Positions 36,353-43,971 of a stretch of 64,000 nt of DNA are shown here, piece by piece (the stretch's first letter is position 1; every line of letters starts with the position of its first letter). The position numbers and the translations under genes were made by a program. The stretch covers positions 1 to 64,000 of the forward strand of contig CAKQSB010000006.1 in the NCBI GenBank assembly GCA_934271735.1. The letters run 5' to 3'. The notes under the pieces were generated by a model. That model searched no databases and had not been told where the DNA came from. It saw nothing but the letters and a program-made list of their open reading frames with translations. The DNA comes from an uncultured Clostridia bacterium. Lineage in GTDB: Bacteria > Bacillota > Clostridia > Christensenellales > Borkfalkiaceae.

Positions 36353-37024
36353 CTATTTGTTTTCAATAAAGTCAATAATCGGCGAAACATCGTCAAGAGA
36401 GTGGGGGTGATGTTCGCACTCGGGTTTTAAAATAAACTTAATTTCAAGCCCCTTCGATTTATAAAAGTCGACCATTTTCAGACAGTTATCCTTATACGGC
36501 ACCACGGAATCGCTTCCGCCCGCGACGATAAGAACGGGGATATTGTTACGCGAAAACTCTTCGAGATTGTCTATCGGGCTGAAACGGAAATTTTTGAAGG
36601 ACCCCTCCGTCATTCCGTATTCCGCGAGCATCTGCGTATGTTCGGGGGTTCCTTTCGGCGGCCACGATTTAAGATTCAGAACGGGCGCGTCGAGATAAAT
36701 TTTGCCGACGTATTCCGGATAGTAAAGCGCGTAATTGAACGCGTAAAGCCCGCCTCTCGAAAATCCGAAAAGAAAGGGTTTTTCTTTAAATCCGAGTTTT
36801 TCGATCAGGTAGAGGTGGAAAGCGTGCATAAGTCTTACGGCGCGGTCGCTTCCGTACATATTGCTTATTCCGTAATAAACGCGCGCGTAGCCTTTATCCA
36901 GAAGAGTTTGCTCGGCTTTGTCGAAAGCGTAGAAAAACTCCGTTTTCCAAACCCATTTTCCGTTGAAATCGTCGGGGAGGATAACGGTCGCTTTATGTCC
37001 GTTGAATTCAAATTCCTTAATCAT
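36353..37024 (-). CDS. Alpha/beta-hydrolase family protein
   Basis: The 223-residue cytoplasmic hydrolase has the nucleophile elbow GFSRGG (Ser at about 89), a likely acid Asp in VAGGSDSVVPY, and a C-terminal histidine in ECEHHPHSLDD. Together these form a plausible catalytic triad of an esterase or acyl-peptide type enzyme. I selected ATG 37024 because AAGGAG lies 8 bases upstream; the longer frame to 37216 runs through the PqqD-like gene. It is the last gene of a minus-strand run with the PqqD-like and DUF1653 genes. Substrate unknown. Confidence 0.83.
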   Translation of the reverse strand: MIKEFEFNGHKATVILPDDFNGKWVWKTEFFYAFDKAEQTLLDKGYARVYYGISNMYGSDRAVRLMHAFHLYLIEKLGFKEKPFLFGFSRGGLYAFNYALYYPEYVGKIYLDAPVLNLKSWPPKGTPEHTQMLAEYGMTEGSFKNFRFSPIDNLEEFSRNNIPVLIVAGGSDSVVPYKDNCLKMVDFYKSKGLEIKFILKPECEHHPHSLDDVSPIIDFIENK

Positions 37025-37052
37025 TTGCGTTTCTCCTTTTCGGAAATTTCCG

Positions 37053-37319
37053 TCAGTCCTCCAGAACGTTTGCTTCCCTAAGCGTCGCGACGAAATTTTC
37101 GATATCCGCCATAATCTTTTCGTGATCGCCTTCGAAGGATTTTTCGATTCTTTCCGTAATCTGTTCTGCGGTCGTTTCTTCCTGAAGAAGGGTAAACATA
37201 AACGCGCCCATTTCATTGAGCTTTATCATTCCTTTGAAATACTTCAAAGCGTCGCCTGTTGCCACGGCATACTGAGCGTCGCCCACTTTTCTGACTACAA
37301 ATCCTTTTCTTATTTTCAT
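37053..37319 (-). CDS. PqqD-like (RRE-type) protein
   Basis: The 88-residue protein fits the PqqD fold: an N-terminal beta-hairpin (FVVRKVGDAQYAVATG), the central LNEMGAFMFTLLQEETTAEQI pattern and a helical C terminus ending in LREANVLED. PqqD-type domains bind leader peptides in RiPP pathways, though many free-standing copies in Clostridia have no known peptide. The start overlaps the end of the DUF1653 gene (ATGA). No radical SAM enzyme or other tailoring enzyme is present in the window. Two short paralogous peptide genes lie about 2 kb away on the opposite strand. Confidence 0.82.
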   Translation of the reverse strand: MKIRKGFVVRKVGDAQYAVATGDALKYFKGMIKLNEMGAFMFTLLQEETTAEQITERIEKSFEGDHEKIMADIENFVATLREANVLED

Positions 37320-37567
37320 AATTTCACCTCATTAGATTTTTGCGCAACTTCGCCCGCGTACGTAAAACGTTCGGTTTTTTCGCCGTTTTTCAGGGTTACG
37401 ATCTCGCTCCACATAGAAAGAGGGCGAACCCATATTTTCCCGTCGCCGTACAAAGCCTTGTAAACGACCATATTTTCAAGCGTTTCGCTGTGCGTGGCAA
37501 TATACAAAAGCTCGTAAAAATTGCCTTTATAGTGCCTGTAAACGCCTTTTCTCGGAAAGTTTTCCAT
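37316..37567 (-). CDS. DUF1653 family protein
   Basis: The 83-residue protein has the recognisable DUF1653 pattern GVYRHYKGNFYELLYIATHS followed by VVYKALYGDGKIWVRPLSMW. This is a small beta-rich domain of unknown function, common in bacteria. It overlaps the PqqD-like gene by 4 bases. Confidence 0.85.
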   Translation of the reverse strand: MENFPRKGVYRHYKGNFYELLYIATHSETLENMVVYKALYGDGKIWVRPLSMWSEIVTLKNGEKTERFTYAGEVAQKSNEVKL

Positions 37568-37605
37568 ATATTTATCCTTGCGCGGTTGACCGCTTGCCGT
37601 TTTCG

Positions 37606-37770
37606 TTACCAGTCCTGACGATCGCTTATTTTAATATCGTCGTAATAATCGAAATATTTGCGTTTAAAATCGTCGTTATAGCCCTTTTGCGGCTTTTTCT
37701 TCGCCTGTTCGGGCGTTTTTTTCTGCTCCGCAGAGGATTTCGGCGTGTTGTTATCTTCTTTGTTTTCCAT
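37606..37770 (-). CDS. Small charged hypothetical protein (54 aa)
   Basis: The frame runs from ATG 37770 to TAA 37606, 16 bases downstream of mnmG on the same strand. The N-terminal half is lysine/glutamate-rich and disordered-looking (MENKEDNNTPKSSAEQKK). The C-terminal part YNDDFKRKYFDYYDDIKISD is tyrosine/aspartate-rich. The ribosome site is weak (GCGGA). It has no relatives that I recognise. The codon pattern resembles neighbouring genes, so I lean towards real. Confidence 0.5.
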   Translation of the reverse strand: MENKEDNNTPKSSAEQKKTPEQAKKKPQKGYNDDFKRKYFDYYDDIKISDRQDW

Positions 37771-37786
37771 TTTTCATAAATTCCGC

Positions 37787-39658
37787 TTAATGCGATTTGC
37801 GACTGACGAGAAATACCATAAGTACGGCGATATCCGCAGGGCTTACACCCGATATTCTCGATGCCTGCCCGAGGTTTTCGGGTTTTATCGCGTTGAGTTT
37901 TTCCTGAGCTTCGAGCCGAAGCCCTTTGATTTTGGTATAATCTATATCGTCGGGCAAAGCCTTTTCTTCGAGCTTCTGCGCCTTTTCTATCTGTTCTTTG
38001 CCTTTTTTGAGATACCCTTCGTATTTCGCGTCCGTTTCCACTCTTTCGATTATATCGTAAGGATAATCGCCGAAAAGATCGAAATATTTGCAGATATCCG
38101 TTAAGGGAATATTTCTTTTTATCATATCGATGGGGGAGAGGGGCGCGGAAACGCTTTCGAAACCGTAATTTTTAACGAACGGCTCGCACGTTTTCGCCGC
38201 GATTTTAACCGAAGCTTTTTCTTTGAGTTCGGCTATTTTTTCCTGTCTCCAAAGATATTTTTTATATCTGTCGTCCTTAACGAGTCCTGCGGCTCTTCCT
38301 TTCTCGGTAAGTCTCGAGTCGGCGTTGTCTTGTCTTAAAAAGATTCGGTATTCGGCTCTCGAAGTCATCATCCGGTAAGGCTCGTTCGTGCCTTTTGTAA
38401 CGAGATCGTCGATAAGAACACCGATATACGCTTCGTCTCTTTTTAAAACGAGCGGTTTTTCGCCGCGAAGGTATAGCGAAGCGTTAAGCCCCGCGATAAG
38501 TCCTTGCGCCGCCGCCTCTTCGTAGCCGCTCGTGCCGTTTATCTGCCCGGCGGTGAAAACGGACGGAATTTTTTTATAGGCGAGGCTCGGCTTTAAGTCG
38601 AGCGAGTCGATACAGTCGTATTCTATCGCATAAGCGTAACGCATTATTCTACAGTTTTCCAAGCCGATAATCGACTTATACATAGACTTCTGCACGTCGT
38701 GGGGGAGAGAAGTGGACATTCCCTGAACGTAAATTTCGTTGGTGTCGTACCCCTCGGGTTCAAGGAAAAGCTGGTGTCGCTCCTTGTCCGCAAAGCGCAT
38801 GACCTTGGTCTCTATGGACGGACAATATCTCGGACCGGTGCTTAAAATGTTTCCGTTATAAAGGGGCGAACGGTCGAGATTGTCCCTGATTATTTTATGC
38901 GTGGTTTCGTTCGTGTATGCGATATAGCAAGGTTCTTGCTTTTCGGGGATATGATCCGTCATAAACGAAAACGGATAAATTTCCGTTTCGCCGCTTTGAA
39001 CTTCGAGTTTTGAAAAATCTATCGAGCGGCGGTCTATTCTCGCGGGCGTACCCGTTTTGAAACGGCGAACTTTAAAACCGAGTTTTATGAGCGATTCTGT
39101 GAGCCGAGTCGCGGAGGCGAACCCCGAAGGACCTATGTTTTGTTCCCATTCACCCGCAATGATTCTGCTGTTTAAGTAAACGCCTGTCGCAACGACGACC
39201 GCGCGACATTTAAGTATGCTCCCGAAAGAGGTTTTAACCCCGCAAACCTCGCCGTTTTCGACGAGAATATCGGTTACTTCGCATTGAAGAATGTAAAGCC
39301 CGTCGGTGTTTTCAAGCGTTTGTTTCATTAAGGAGTGGTAAAGTCGTTTGTCTTCCTGCGAGCGGAGCGACTGAACCGCCGAGCCTTTTCCGCGATTGAG
39401 CATTTTTATCTGCATCATCGCTTTGTCGGCGTTTATGCCCATTTCGCCGCCGAGCGCGTCAAGCTCGCGAACGAGATGACCTTTCGCCGTGCCGCCGATA
39501 GAGGGATTGCACGGCATAAACGCGATATTGTCGAGATTTATCGTTGTGAGCGCGGTTTTCATTCCGGTTCTCGCAAGGGCGAGCGCAGCCTCGCAGCCCG
39601 CATGCCCCGCGCCGATAACCACGGCGTCAAATTCGTCTTCTATAAATTCGGTATCCAT
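37787..39658 (-). CDS. mnmG: tRNA uridine-5-carboxymethylaminomethyl modification enzyme MnmG (GidA)
   Basis: The FAD- and NADH-dependent subunit that, with MnmE, forms the cmnm5 modification at the wobble uridine of tRNAs. The 623-residue protein has the FAD motif VIGAGHAGCEAALALARTG, the signature FMPCNPSIGGTAKGHLVREL and the conserved QGMSTSLPHDVQ. Length and C-terminal helical domain are normal. Its ATG overlaps the dnaA stop by one base (TAATG), so it is translationally coupled to dnaA. mnmE is not in the window. Confidence 0.97.
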   Translation of the reverse strand: MDTEFIEDEFDAVVIGAGHAGCEAALALARTGMKTALTTINLDNIAFMPCNPSIGGTAKGHLVRELDALGGEMGINADKAMMQIKMLNRGKGSAVQSLRSQEDKRLYHSLMKQTLENTDGLYILQCEVTDILVENGEVCGVKTSFGSILKCRAVVVATGVYLNSRIIAGEWEQNIGPSGFASATRLTESLIKLGFKVRRFKTGTPARIDRRSIDFSKLEVQSGETEIYPFSFMTDHIPEKQEPCYIAYTNETTHKIIRDNLDRSPLYNGNILSTGPRYCPSIETKVMRFADKERHQLFLEPEGYDTNEIYVQGMSTSLPHDVQKSMYKSIIGLENCRIMRYAYAIEYDCIDSLDLKPSLAYKKIPSVFTAGQINGTSGYEEAAAQGLIAGLNASLYLRGEKPLVLKRDEAYIGVLIDDLVTKGTNEPYRMMTSRAEYRIFLRQDNADSRLTEKGRAAGLVKDDRYKKYLWRQEKIAELKEKASVKIAAKTCEPFVKNYGFESVSAPLSPIDMIKRNIPLTDICKYFDLFGDYPYDIIERVETDAKYEGYLKKGKEQIEKAQKLEEKALPDDIDYTKIKGLRLEAQEKLNAIKPENLGQASRISGVSPADIAVLMVFLVSRKSH

Positions 39659-41004
39659 TATTTTTTCAAAATCATATTTTTAAGGTCTTTTATCTCGGTG
39701 TCCACTCTTGTGTTTTCCTTGATAAGTTCGGCGATTTTATCTCTTGCGTGAATAACCGTCGTGTGGTCTCTGCCGCCGAGCGCCTGACCTATCGTAACGA
39801 GCGGGATAGATAAAAGTTCCGTCATAAGATACGCGCAAATCTGGCGCGGCTCGACGACTTCTTTATTCTTCTTTTTTCCGATAAGATCGGAACGTTGAAT
39901 TTTATAAAAATTGCAAACGGCGTCTATTATAGAGTCGGACGTTAAAACTTCCGTTTCGCCGCCGCTCGGAGCGCATTCGCTCAAAGCCTCTTTCGTAAGT
40001 TCGAGTGTTATCGGCTCTTCATGGAGCATAGATGCGAAAATTACCTTGTTGAGCATTCCCTCGAGCGATCTCACGTCGTTATCCGAGTTTTCGGCAAGGT
40101 ACAACGCAACGTCCAAAGAGAGAATATATTTGCGCATTTCCGCCTTTTTCTGAAGTATCGCGATTTTGGTTTCGATATCCGGGGGAAGAACCTGCGCCAT
40201 AAGTCCGCCCTCGAAGCGGGTTTTAAGCCTTTCGGAAAGCAGTTCGATCTCCTTCGGGTGGCAGTCCGCGGACAAAACTATCTGTTTGTTCTGAGAATAA
40301 AGCTCGTTGAAAGTATGGAAAAATTCTTCCTGCGTGGACTGCTTTTTCGCCAAAAACTGAACGTCGTCGATGATAAGCACGTCGACGTTACGGTATTTGT
40401 TTCTGAAATTCATACCTTCCTGAGAATAGGCTTTGCCCTGACGGATAGTCGTTATAAGGTCGCTCGTGAACTTTTCGCAGGTTGCGTAAAGAACGTTTTT
40501 AAGCGGGTTGTTCTGTTTTATGTAGTTTGCGATAGCGTGCATTATGTGCGTTTTTCCGAGACCCGCTCCGCCGTAAATGAACAGCGGGTTATAGCTGTCC
40601 GACGGGTTTTCGGCAACGGCCTTTGCCGCAGCGTAAAGGTAGCGGTTGGACGGACCGACCACGAACGTATCGAATGTGTATTTGGGGTTTATGGGAGTAG
40701 AGTCGATTTCCGATTCCATCGGCGCGACGCCTTTTCTCGCAAGATAATCTTCGTCGCTTCCCTCGACGTAAAGTTTGATATCCGTAACGCCCGAACCGGT
40801 AACCGCTAATGCCTCTCTTATCTTGTCTACAAGTCTTTTAGCCACTTCGGACGCAAAAAGTTCCGATTTTGTAGATAAAATGAGCTTTGAACCGATAAGA
40901 TCGATCGGTTTTAACTGTTCTATGTATGTCGAATAGGCGATCGTGCTTACGGTAACTTTAAGTTGCCTTAACGCCCTTTCCCAAATCAATTCGTAATTTT
41001 CCAT
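39658..41004 (-). CDS. dnaA: Chromosomal replication initiator DnaA
   Basis: AAA+ initiator that binds DnaA boxes and opens oriC. The 448-residue protein has a DnaB/DiaA-interaction N-terminal domain (ENYELIWERALRQLKV), Walker A GGAGLGKT (residues 145-152), Walker B VLIIDDVQFL, and the DNA-binding signature ALGGRDHTTVIHARDKI near the C terminus. I chose ATG 41004 (AAGGAA 9 bases upstream); the frame upstream to 41061 lacks family similarity. A promoter lies at 41099-41127. Unlike the usual dnaA-dnaN-recF order, mnmG follows directly and recF lies divergently upstream; dnaN is absent from the window. Confidence 0.97.
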   Translation of the reverse strand: MENYELIWERALRQLKVTVSTIAYSTYIEQLKPIDLIGSKLILSTKSELFASEVAKRLVDKIREALAVTGSGVTDIKLYVEGSDEDYLARKGVAPMESEIDSTPINPKYTFDTFVVGPSNRYLYAAAKAVAENPSDSYNPLFIYGGAGLGKTHIMHAIANYIKQNNPLKNVLYATCEKFTSDLITTIRQGKAYSQEGMNFRNKYRNVDVLIIDDVQFLAKKQSTQEEFFHTFNELYSQNKQIVLSADCHPKEIELLSERLKTRFEGGLMAQVLPPDIETKIAILQKKAEMRKYILSLDVALYLAENSDNDVRSLEGMLNKVIFASMLHEEPITLELTKEALSECAPSGGETEVLTSDSIIDAVCNFYKIQRSDLIGKKKNKEVVEPRQICAYLMTELLSIPLVTIGQALGGRDHTTVIHARDKIAELIKENTRVDTEIKDLKNMILKK

Positions 41005-41098
41005 CTGTACCGTTTCCTTTTTATCCAAAACGCAGCTGCCTTTAGCGGCAAACCTACCCAATCAAATAATGTCTGCTATATATAAATGTGTACTATAT

Positions 41099-41127
41099 AT
41101 AATAAACCAAACCCGAAAAAAAATCAA
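41099..41127 (-). promoter_or_regulatory. Promoter of dnaA
   Basis: Minus strand -35 TTGATT (41122-41127) and -10 TATTAT (41099-41104), 17 bp apart. Confidence 0.7.
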
Positions 41128-41192
41128 CTTATTTAAGCTCGCAAAATAAAAATCAAGATTTTGTGCTTTTGGCTTTAACGCGGCACTATTTA

Positions 41193-41221
41193 TTGACAAA
41201 AAGCGTAAAAAGGATTATACT
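41193..41221 (+). promoter_or_regulatory. Promoter of recF
   Basis: TTGACA (41193-41198) and TATACT (41216-41221), 17 bp apart. Because transcription would begin near 41228, the in-frame ATG at 41224 cannot be the start, supporting ATG 41251. Confidence 0.82.
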
Positions 41222-41250
41222 TTATGTGTAAAATCCGAGGGCGGGCGGCA

Positions 41251-42339
41251 ATGATTATCGATTCTTTAAAACTTAAAAACTTCAGAAATTATTCCGACGA
41301 GGAATTTAAGTTTTCCGGCGGAATAAACATAATCAGCGGCGCAAACGCGCAGGGCAAAACCAACTGTGCCGAAGCCATTTTTTACCTTTGCACGGGTTAT
41401 TCGCCGCGCGCCGCAAGGGATAAACAGCTTATTTTTGCGGGCGAAAATAAAGCCGTGGTTATAGGCGAGGCGGTTTCGGCTTTCGGAAAAGTCGGCGTGG
41501 AAATCGATTTTTACGGCGATAAAAACAAAGAAATCAAAATCAACGGCGTTCCTGTCGCCAAAATCGGCGAGCTTATCGGTAACGTCAATTCGGTTTTTTT
41601 TAATCCCGCCGAGCTTAAACTCATCCAGGAAGCCCCCGAGGACAGGCGGCGTTTTCTGGATATTTCCTTGTCGCAGATGTCGAGTAAGTATTTTTACGCT
41701 TTGCAGAAGTATAAAAAAGTGCTTTCGCAAAGGAATAATTTACTGAAAGAGCAGGACAGAGATATGGTTTTCGACACGCTCCCCGTGTGGGATGTAAGCC
41801 TTGCGAGCGCGGGCGCGAGGGTGGTTTTCGAAAGAAACGCTTATATAGCAAAGCTTGCGCCGCTCGCAAAAGAAGCTCACGCAATGATAACCGACGGCGC
41901 GGAAGAAATGACTGTTTCGGGCGATTATAAATACGAGGGCGAAGAGGGCGAAATTTATGATCAGCTTATGGCTGCGCTTAAAGAACGCACGGAAAAGGAC
42001 TACGAACTCGGCTATACGACGGTAGGTCCGCACAGGGACGATCTGAAAATCAAGGTGAACGGCGTGGACGTGAGAATTTACGGCTCGCAAGGGCAGCAAA
42101 GAACCTGCGCACTTTCGTTAAAACTTGCCGAAACGGAGATTTTCAAGGAACGGTTTGGGGAGTATCCCGTGCTTATTTTAGACGACGCTTTCAGCGAACT
42201 CGATAAGCTGAGGCGAAACAATCTTTTGCTTGCGGCAAAAAAAATGCAGACGATAATAACCTGTACCGAGCCGGACTCGGTTCCCGGTTACGAGGGTTAC
42301 AATAACATAAAAATTCAAAACGGTAAGATAATAAGGTAG
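41251..42339 (+). CDS. recF: DNA replication and repair protein RecF
   Basis: SMC-like ATPase that helps load RecA at gapped DNA. The 362-residue protein has Walker A ISGANAQGKTN, the signature region FLDISLSQM and GSQGQQRTCALSLKLAE, and Walker B VLILDDAFSELD. Start 41251 (MIIDSLKLKNFRNYS) matches the family N terminus; its ribosome site is GA-rich but not canonical. The gene diverges from dnaA. It is followed by a spacer with a copy of the recurrent 13-bp word (42342-42354) and then mrp. Confidence 0.94.
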   Translation: MIIDSLKLKNFRNYSDEEFKFSGGINIISGANAQGKTNCAEAIFYLCTGYSPRAARDKQLIFAGENKAVVIGEAVSAFGKVGVEIDFYGDKNKEIKINGVPVAKIGELIGNVNSVFFNPAELKLIQEAPEDRRRFLDISLSQMSSKYFYALQKYKKVLSQRNNLLKEQDRDMVFDTLPVWDVSLASAGARVVFERNAYIAKLAPLAKEAHAMITDGAEEMTVSGDYKYEGEEGEIYDQLMAALKERTEKDYELGYTTVGPHRDDLKIKVNGVDVRIYGSQGQQRTCALSLKLAETEIFKERFGEYPVLILDDAFSELDKLRRNNLLLAAKKMQTIITCTEPDSVPGYEGYNNIKIQNGKIIR

Positions 42340-42405
42340 TCTATAAGTCGATTAACGCGTGTTTTTCGATGTTATAGGCAATAAAATAAATCGGTTCGTA
42401 AGTCT

Positions 42406-42443
42406 GGGCTTAAGGTTAAAGCTAAAGCTAAGGCTAAGGCTTT
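42406..42443 (+). repeat. Short degenerate hexamer repeats
   Basis: The spacer between recF and mrp contains repeated GCTTAAG/GCTAAA/GCTAAG units (for example AAAGCTAAAGCTAAGGCTAA). It is a simple-sequence tract of about six units. No function is evident. Confidence 0.7.
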
Positions 42444-42476
42444 CGGACATTACGGACAATAAAAAGGAGACAAAAT

Positions 42477-43283
42477 ATGGGTTGCGATCACGATTGCGGA
42501 TCTTGCGGCGAAACTTGCGAGAAAAAAGATTTTATGGCGAAGCCGCTTCCGAGCACGAAAATCGGAAAGATGATTGCCGTTATGAGTGGCAAGGGCGGCG
42601 TAGGTAAATCTATGGTTACGGATTTGCTTGCGGTAAACACTTTGAGAAGCGGCAGAAAAGTCGCCGTGTTGGACGCGGATATAACGGGTCCGTCCGTTCC
42701 CAAAGCCTTCGGCATAACCGAAAAAGCTACGGCTACGGACGACGAAAAAATCAATCCCGTTATCACGAAACAAGGCATAAAAATTATGTCTATGAACCTG
42801 CTTCTGCCCGAAGATAACGATCCCGTTATATGGAGAGGTCCCGTTATCAGCGGAGCGGTGAAGCAGTTTTTCACCGACGTTTACTGGCTGGACGTAGACT
42901 ACATGTACGTCGATATGCCCCCGGGAACGGGCGACGTTCCGCTTACGGTTTTCCAGTCGCTCCCCGTGGACGGAATAGTTATTGTCACCACTCCGCAGGA
43001 TCTCGTTTCGATGATTGTCGGCAAAGCCGTTAAAATGGCGGAGATGATGAATATAAAAATTCTCGGAATAATCGAGAATATGAGCTATGTGGAATGTCCC
43101 GACTGCAAAACGAAGATTTATCCGTTCGGAAAAAGCAAACTCGAGGAAGTGGCGGCGGAGTATTCGCTCCCGATTCTGGGCAGGCTTCCCATCTCTCCCG
43201 AACTTTCCTCTCTTACGGACAAGGGCGAAATCGAAAACGTAGGGGATTATCTTTCGGACGCGATGAACGTTATTTTAGGATAA
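42477..43283 (+). CDS. mrp: Mrp/NBP35-family Fe-S cluster carrier ATPase
   Basis: P-loop scaffold that assembles and transfers [4Fe-4S] clusters. The 268-residue protein begins with a cysteine cluster (CDHDCGSCGETC). It has the deviant Walker A SGKGGVGKSMVTD, then LDADITGPSVP and DMPPGTGDVPL. The C-terminal CPDC pair is the usual cluster-bridging site. A perfect AAGGAG precedes ATG 42477. It is co-directional with recF and followed by a terminator. Confidence 0.93.
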   Translation: MGCDHDCGSCGETCEKKDFMAKPLPSTKIGKMIAVMSGKGGVGKSMVTDLLAVNTLRSGRKVAVLDADITGPSVPKAFGITEKATATDDEKINPVITKQGIKIMSMNLLLPEDNDPVIWRGPVISGAVKQFFTDVYWLDVDYMYVDMPPGTGDVPLTVFQSLPVDGIVIVTTPQDLVSMIVGKAVKMAEMMNIKILGIIENMSYVECPDCKTKIYPFGKSKLEEVAAEYSLPILGRLPISPELSSLTDKGEIENVGDYLSDAMNVILG

Positions 43284-43326
43284 AACGAACGTCTTTTCGG
43301 AATAAATTAAATATCGGCAAAAAATT

Positions 43327-43360
43327 TCGGCGGGAACTATTGAAATCCTGCCGATTTTTT
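43327..43360 (+). terminator. Terminator after mrp
   Basis: TCGGCGGGA pairs with TCCTGCCGA (one G-T pair), followed by TTTTTTG. Confidence 0.8.
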
Positions 43361-43381
43361 GTTATTATTTCATAAAGCAAA

Positions 43382-43627
43382 AGGAGACGAAACGACGAGT
43401 TTGAGAAAAACGTTGACAAAGTCCTTGTTAAAGAATTGTCGGTAGGAGGAAAAACGTATGCTTTCGATTACATCAGCGATTACGTTTATATCGGCGGTTT
43501 GCTGCTTTTGGATGTAACCTTTATCGACGACGAAGAAAACAGGCAAGTCTTTTTTATGAAATATTCGATACAAAACGGAACGCACGCGTTAGGTTCGGCA
43601 GAAATCGATTTTGTATTGCCTTATTAA
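43382..43627 (+). pseudogene. Start-less open frame, probable gene remnant
   Basis: The frame reads through DEFEKNVDKVLVKELSV and then GGKTYAFDYISDYVYIGGLL to FVLPY, ending at TAA 43627. It has the look of real coding sequence but no ATG, GTG or well-placed TTG start. AGGAG at 43382 is followed by a plausible N terminus without a start codon, and the only in-frame TTG (43436) has no ribosome site. A strong terminator follows. Either the start codon was lost by mutation or a non-standard start is used. Family not recognised. Confidence 0.45.
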
Positions 43628-43637
43628 ATAAAACGTT

Positions 43638-43678
43638 AAACCCCGTCGGGGAGAATTTTCTCCCCGACGGGGTTTTTT
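43638..43678 (+). terminator. Strong terminator
   Basis: AACCCCGTCGGGGAGAA pairs with TTCTCCCCGACGGGGTT, followed by TTTT. Confidence 0.92.
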
Positions 43679-43759
43679 AAAATATATGTGAAAAGCCTTC
43701 ACGTATAGAAACGGTTTGGGAAAAATTTTACTTATTTCAATAGAGGAAGGCTTTCTTGT

Positions 43760-43876
43760 TTAAAGCTTACCTTTGCCGATAAGACGAAAAACTTCTTTCA
43801 GCAATCCGCCTACTTCGGACGGCTCGGCATAGCTTAACTTTTCTTCGATTTCGTTTAACTTTCTTTCTTTATCCAT
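43760..43876 (-). CDS. Possible 38-aa peptide gene
   Basis: A minus-strand frame from ATG 43876 to TAA 43760 encodes MDKERKLNEIEEKLSYAEPS, then EVGGLLKEVF and a basic end. It is a clean amphipathic, charged peptide, but the ribosome site is not convincing. The surrounding 43680-43970 stretch holds nothing else except a one-mismatch copy of the recurrent 13-bp word at 43914-43926. Confidence 0.35.
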   Translation of the reverse strand: MDKERKLNEIEEKLSYAEPSEVGGLLKEVFRLIGKGKL

Positions 43877-43971
43877 AACGGAAATATGGGCAATCGAAAT
43901 GTAAATATACGTCTATAGGTCGATTAAAGGGCAATCTTTAAATTTTCCGACTTGATTTTGATGCGTCGTTT

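Larger units (their letters stand above)
41005..41250. other. Candidate oriC / dnaA-recF divergent control region
   Basis: An AT-rich 246-bp region between divergent dnaA and recF. It contains one sequence matching the relaxed DnaA-box pattern TTWTNCACA (TGTGTAAAA read on the plus strand, 41225-41233) and one near-match TTATCCAAA around 41030. A perfect TTATCCACA is absent. The placement next to dnaA and the AT-rich stretch 41085-41160 suit an origin, but the scarcity of boxes weakens the case. Confidence 0.35.

Noticed and set aside
40021..40809. 262-codon plus-strand frame inside dnaA
   Set aside because: Antisense shadow; dnaA on the minus strand is unambiguous.
41224..41250. Upstream ATG for recF
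   Set aside because: It lies at the -10 box of the recF promoter, before the expected transcription start, and the extra residues are not family-like.
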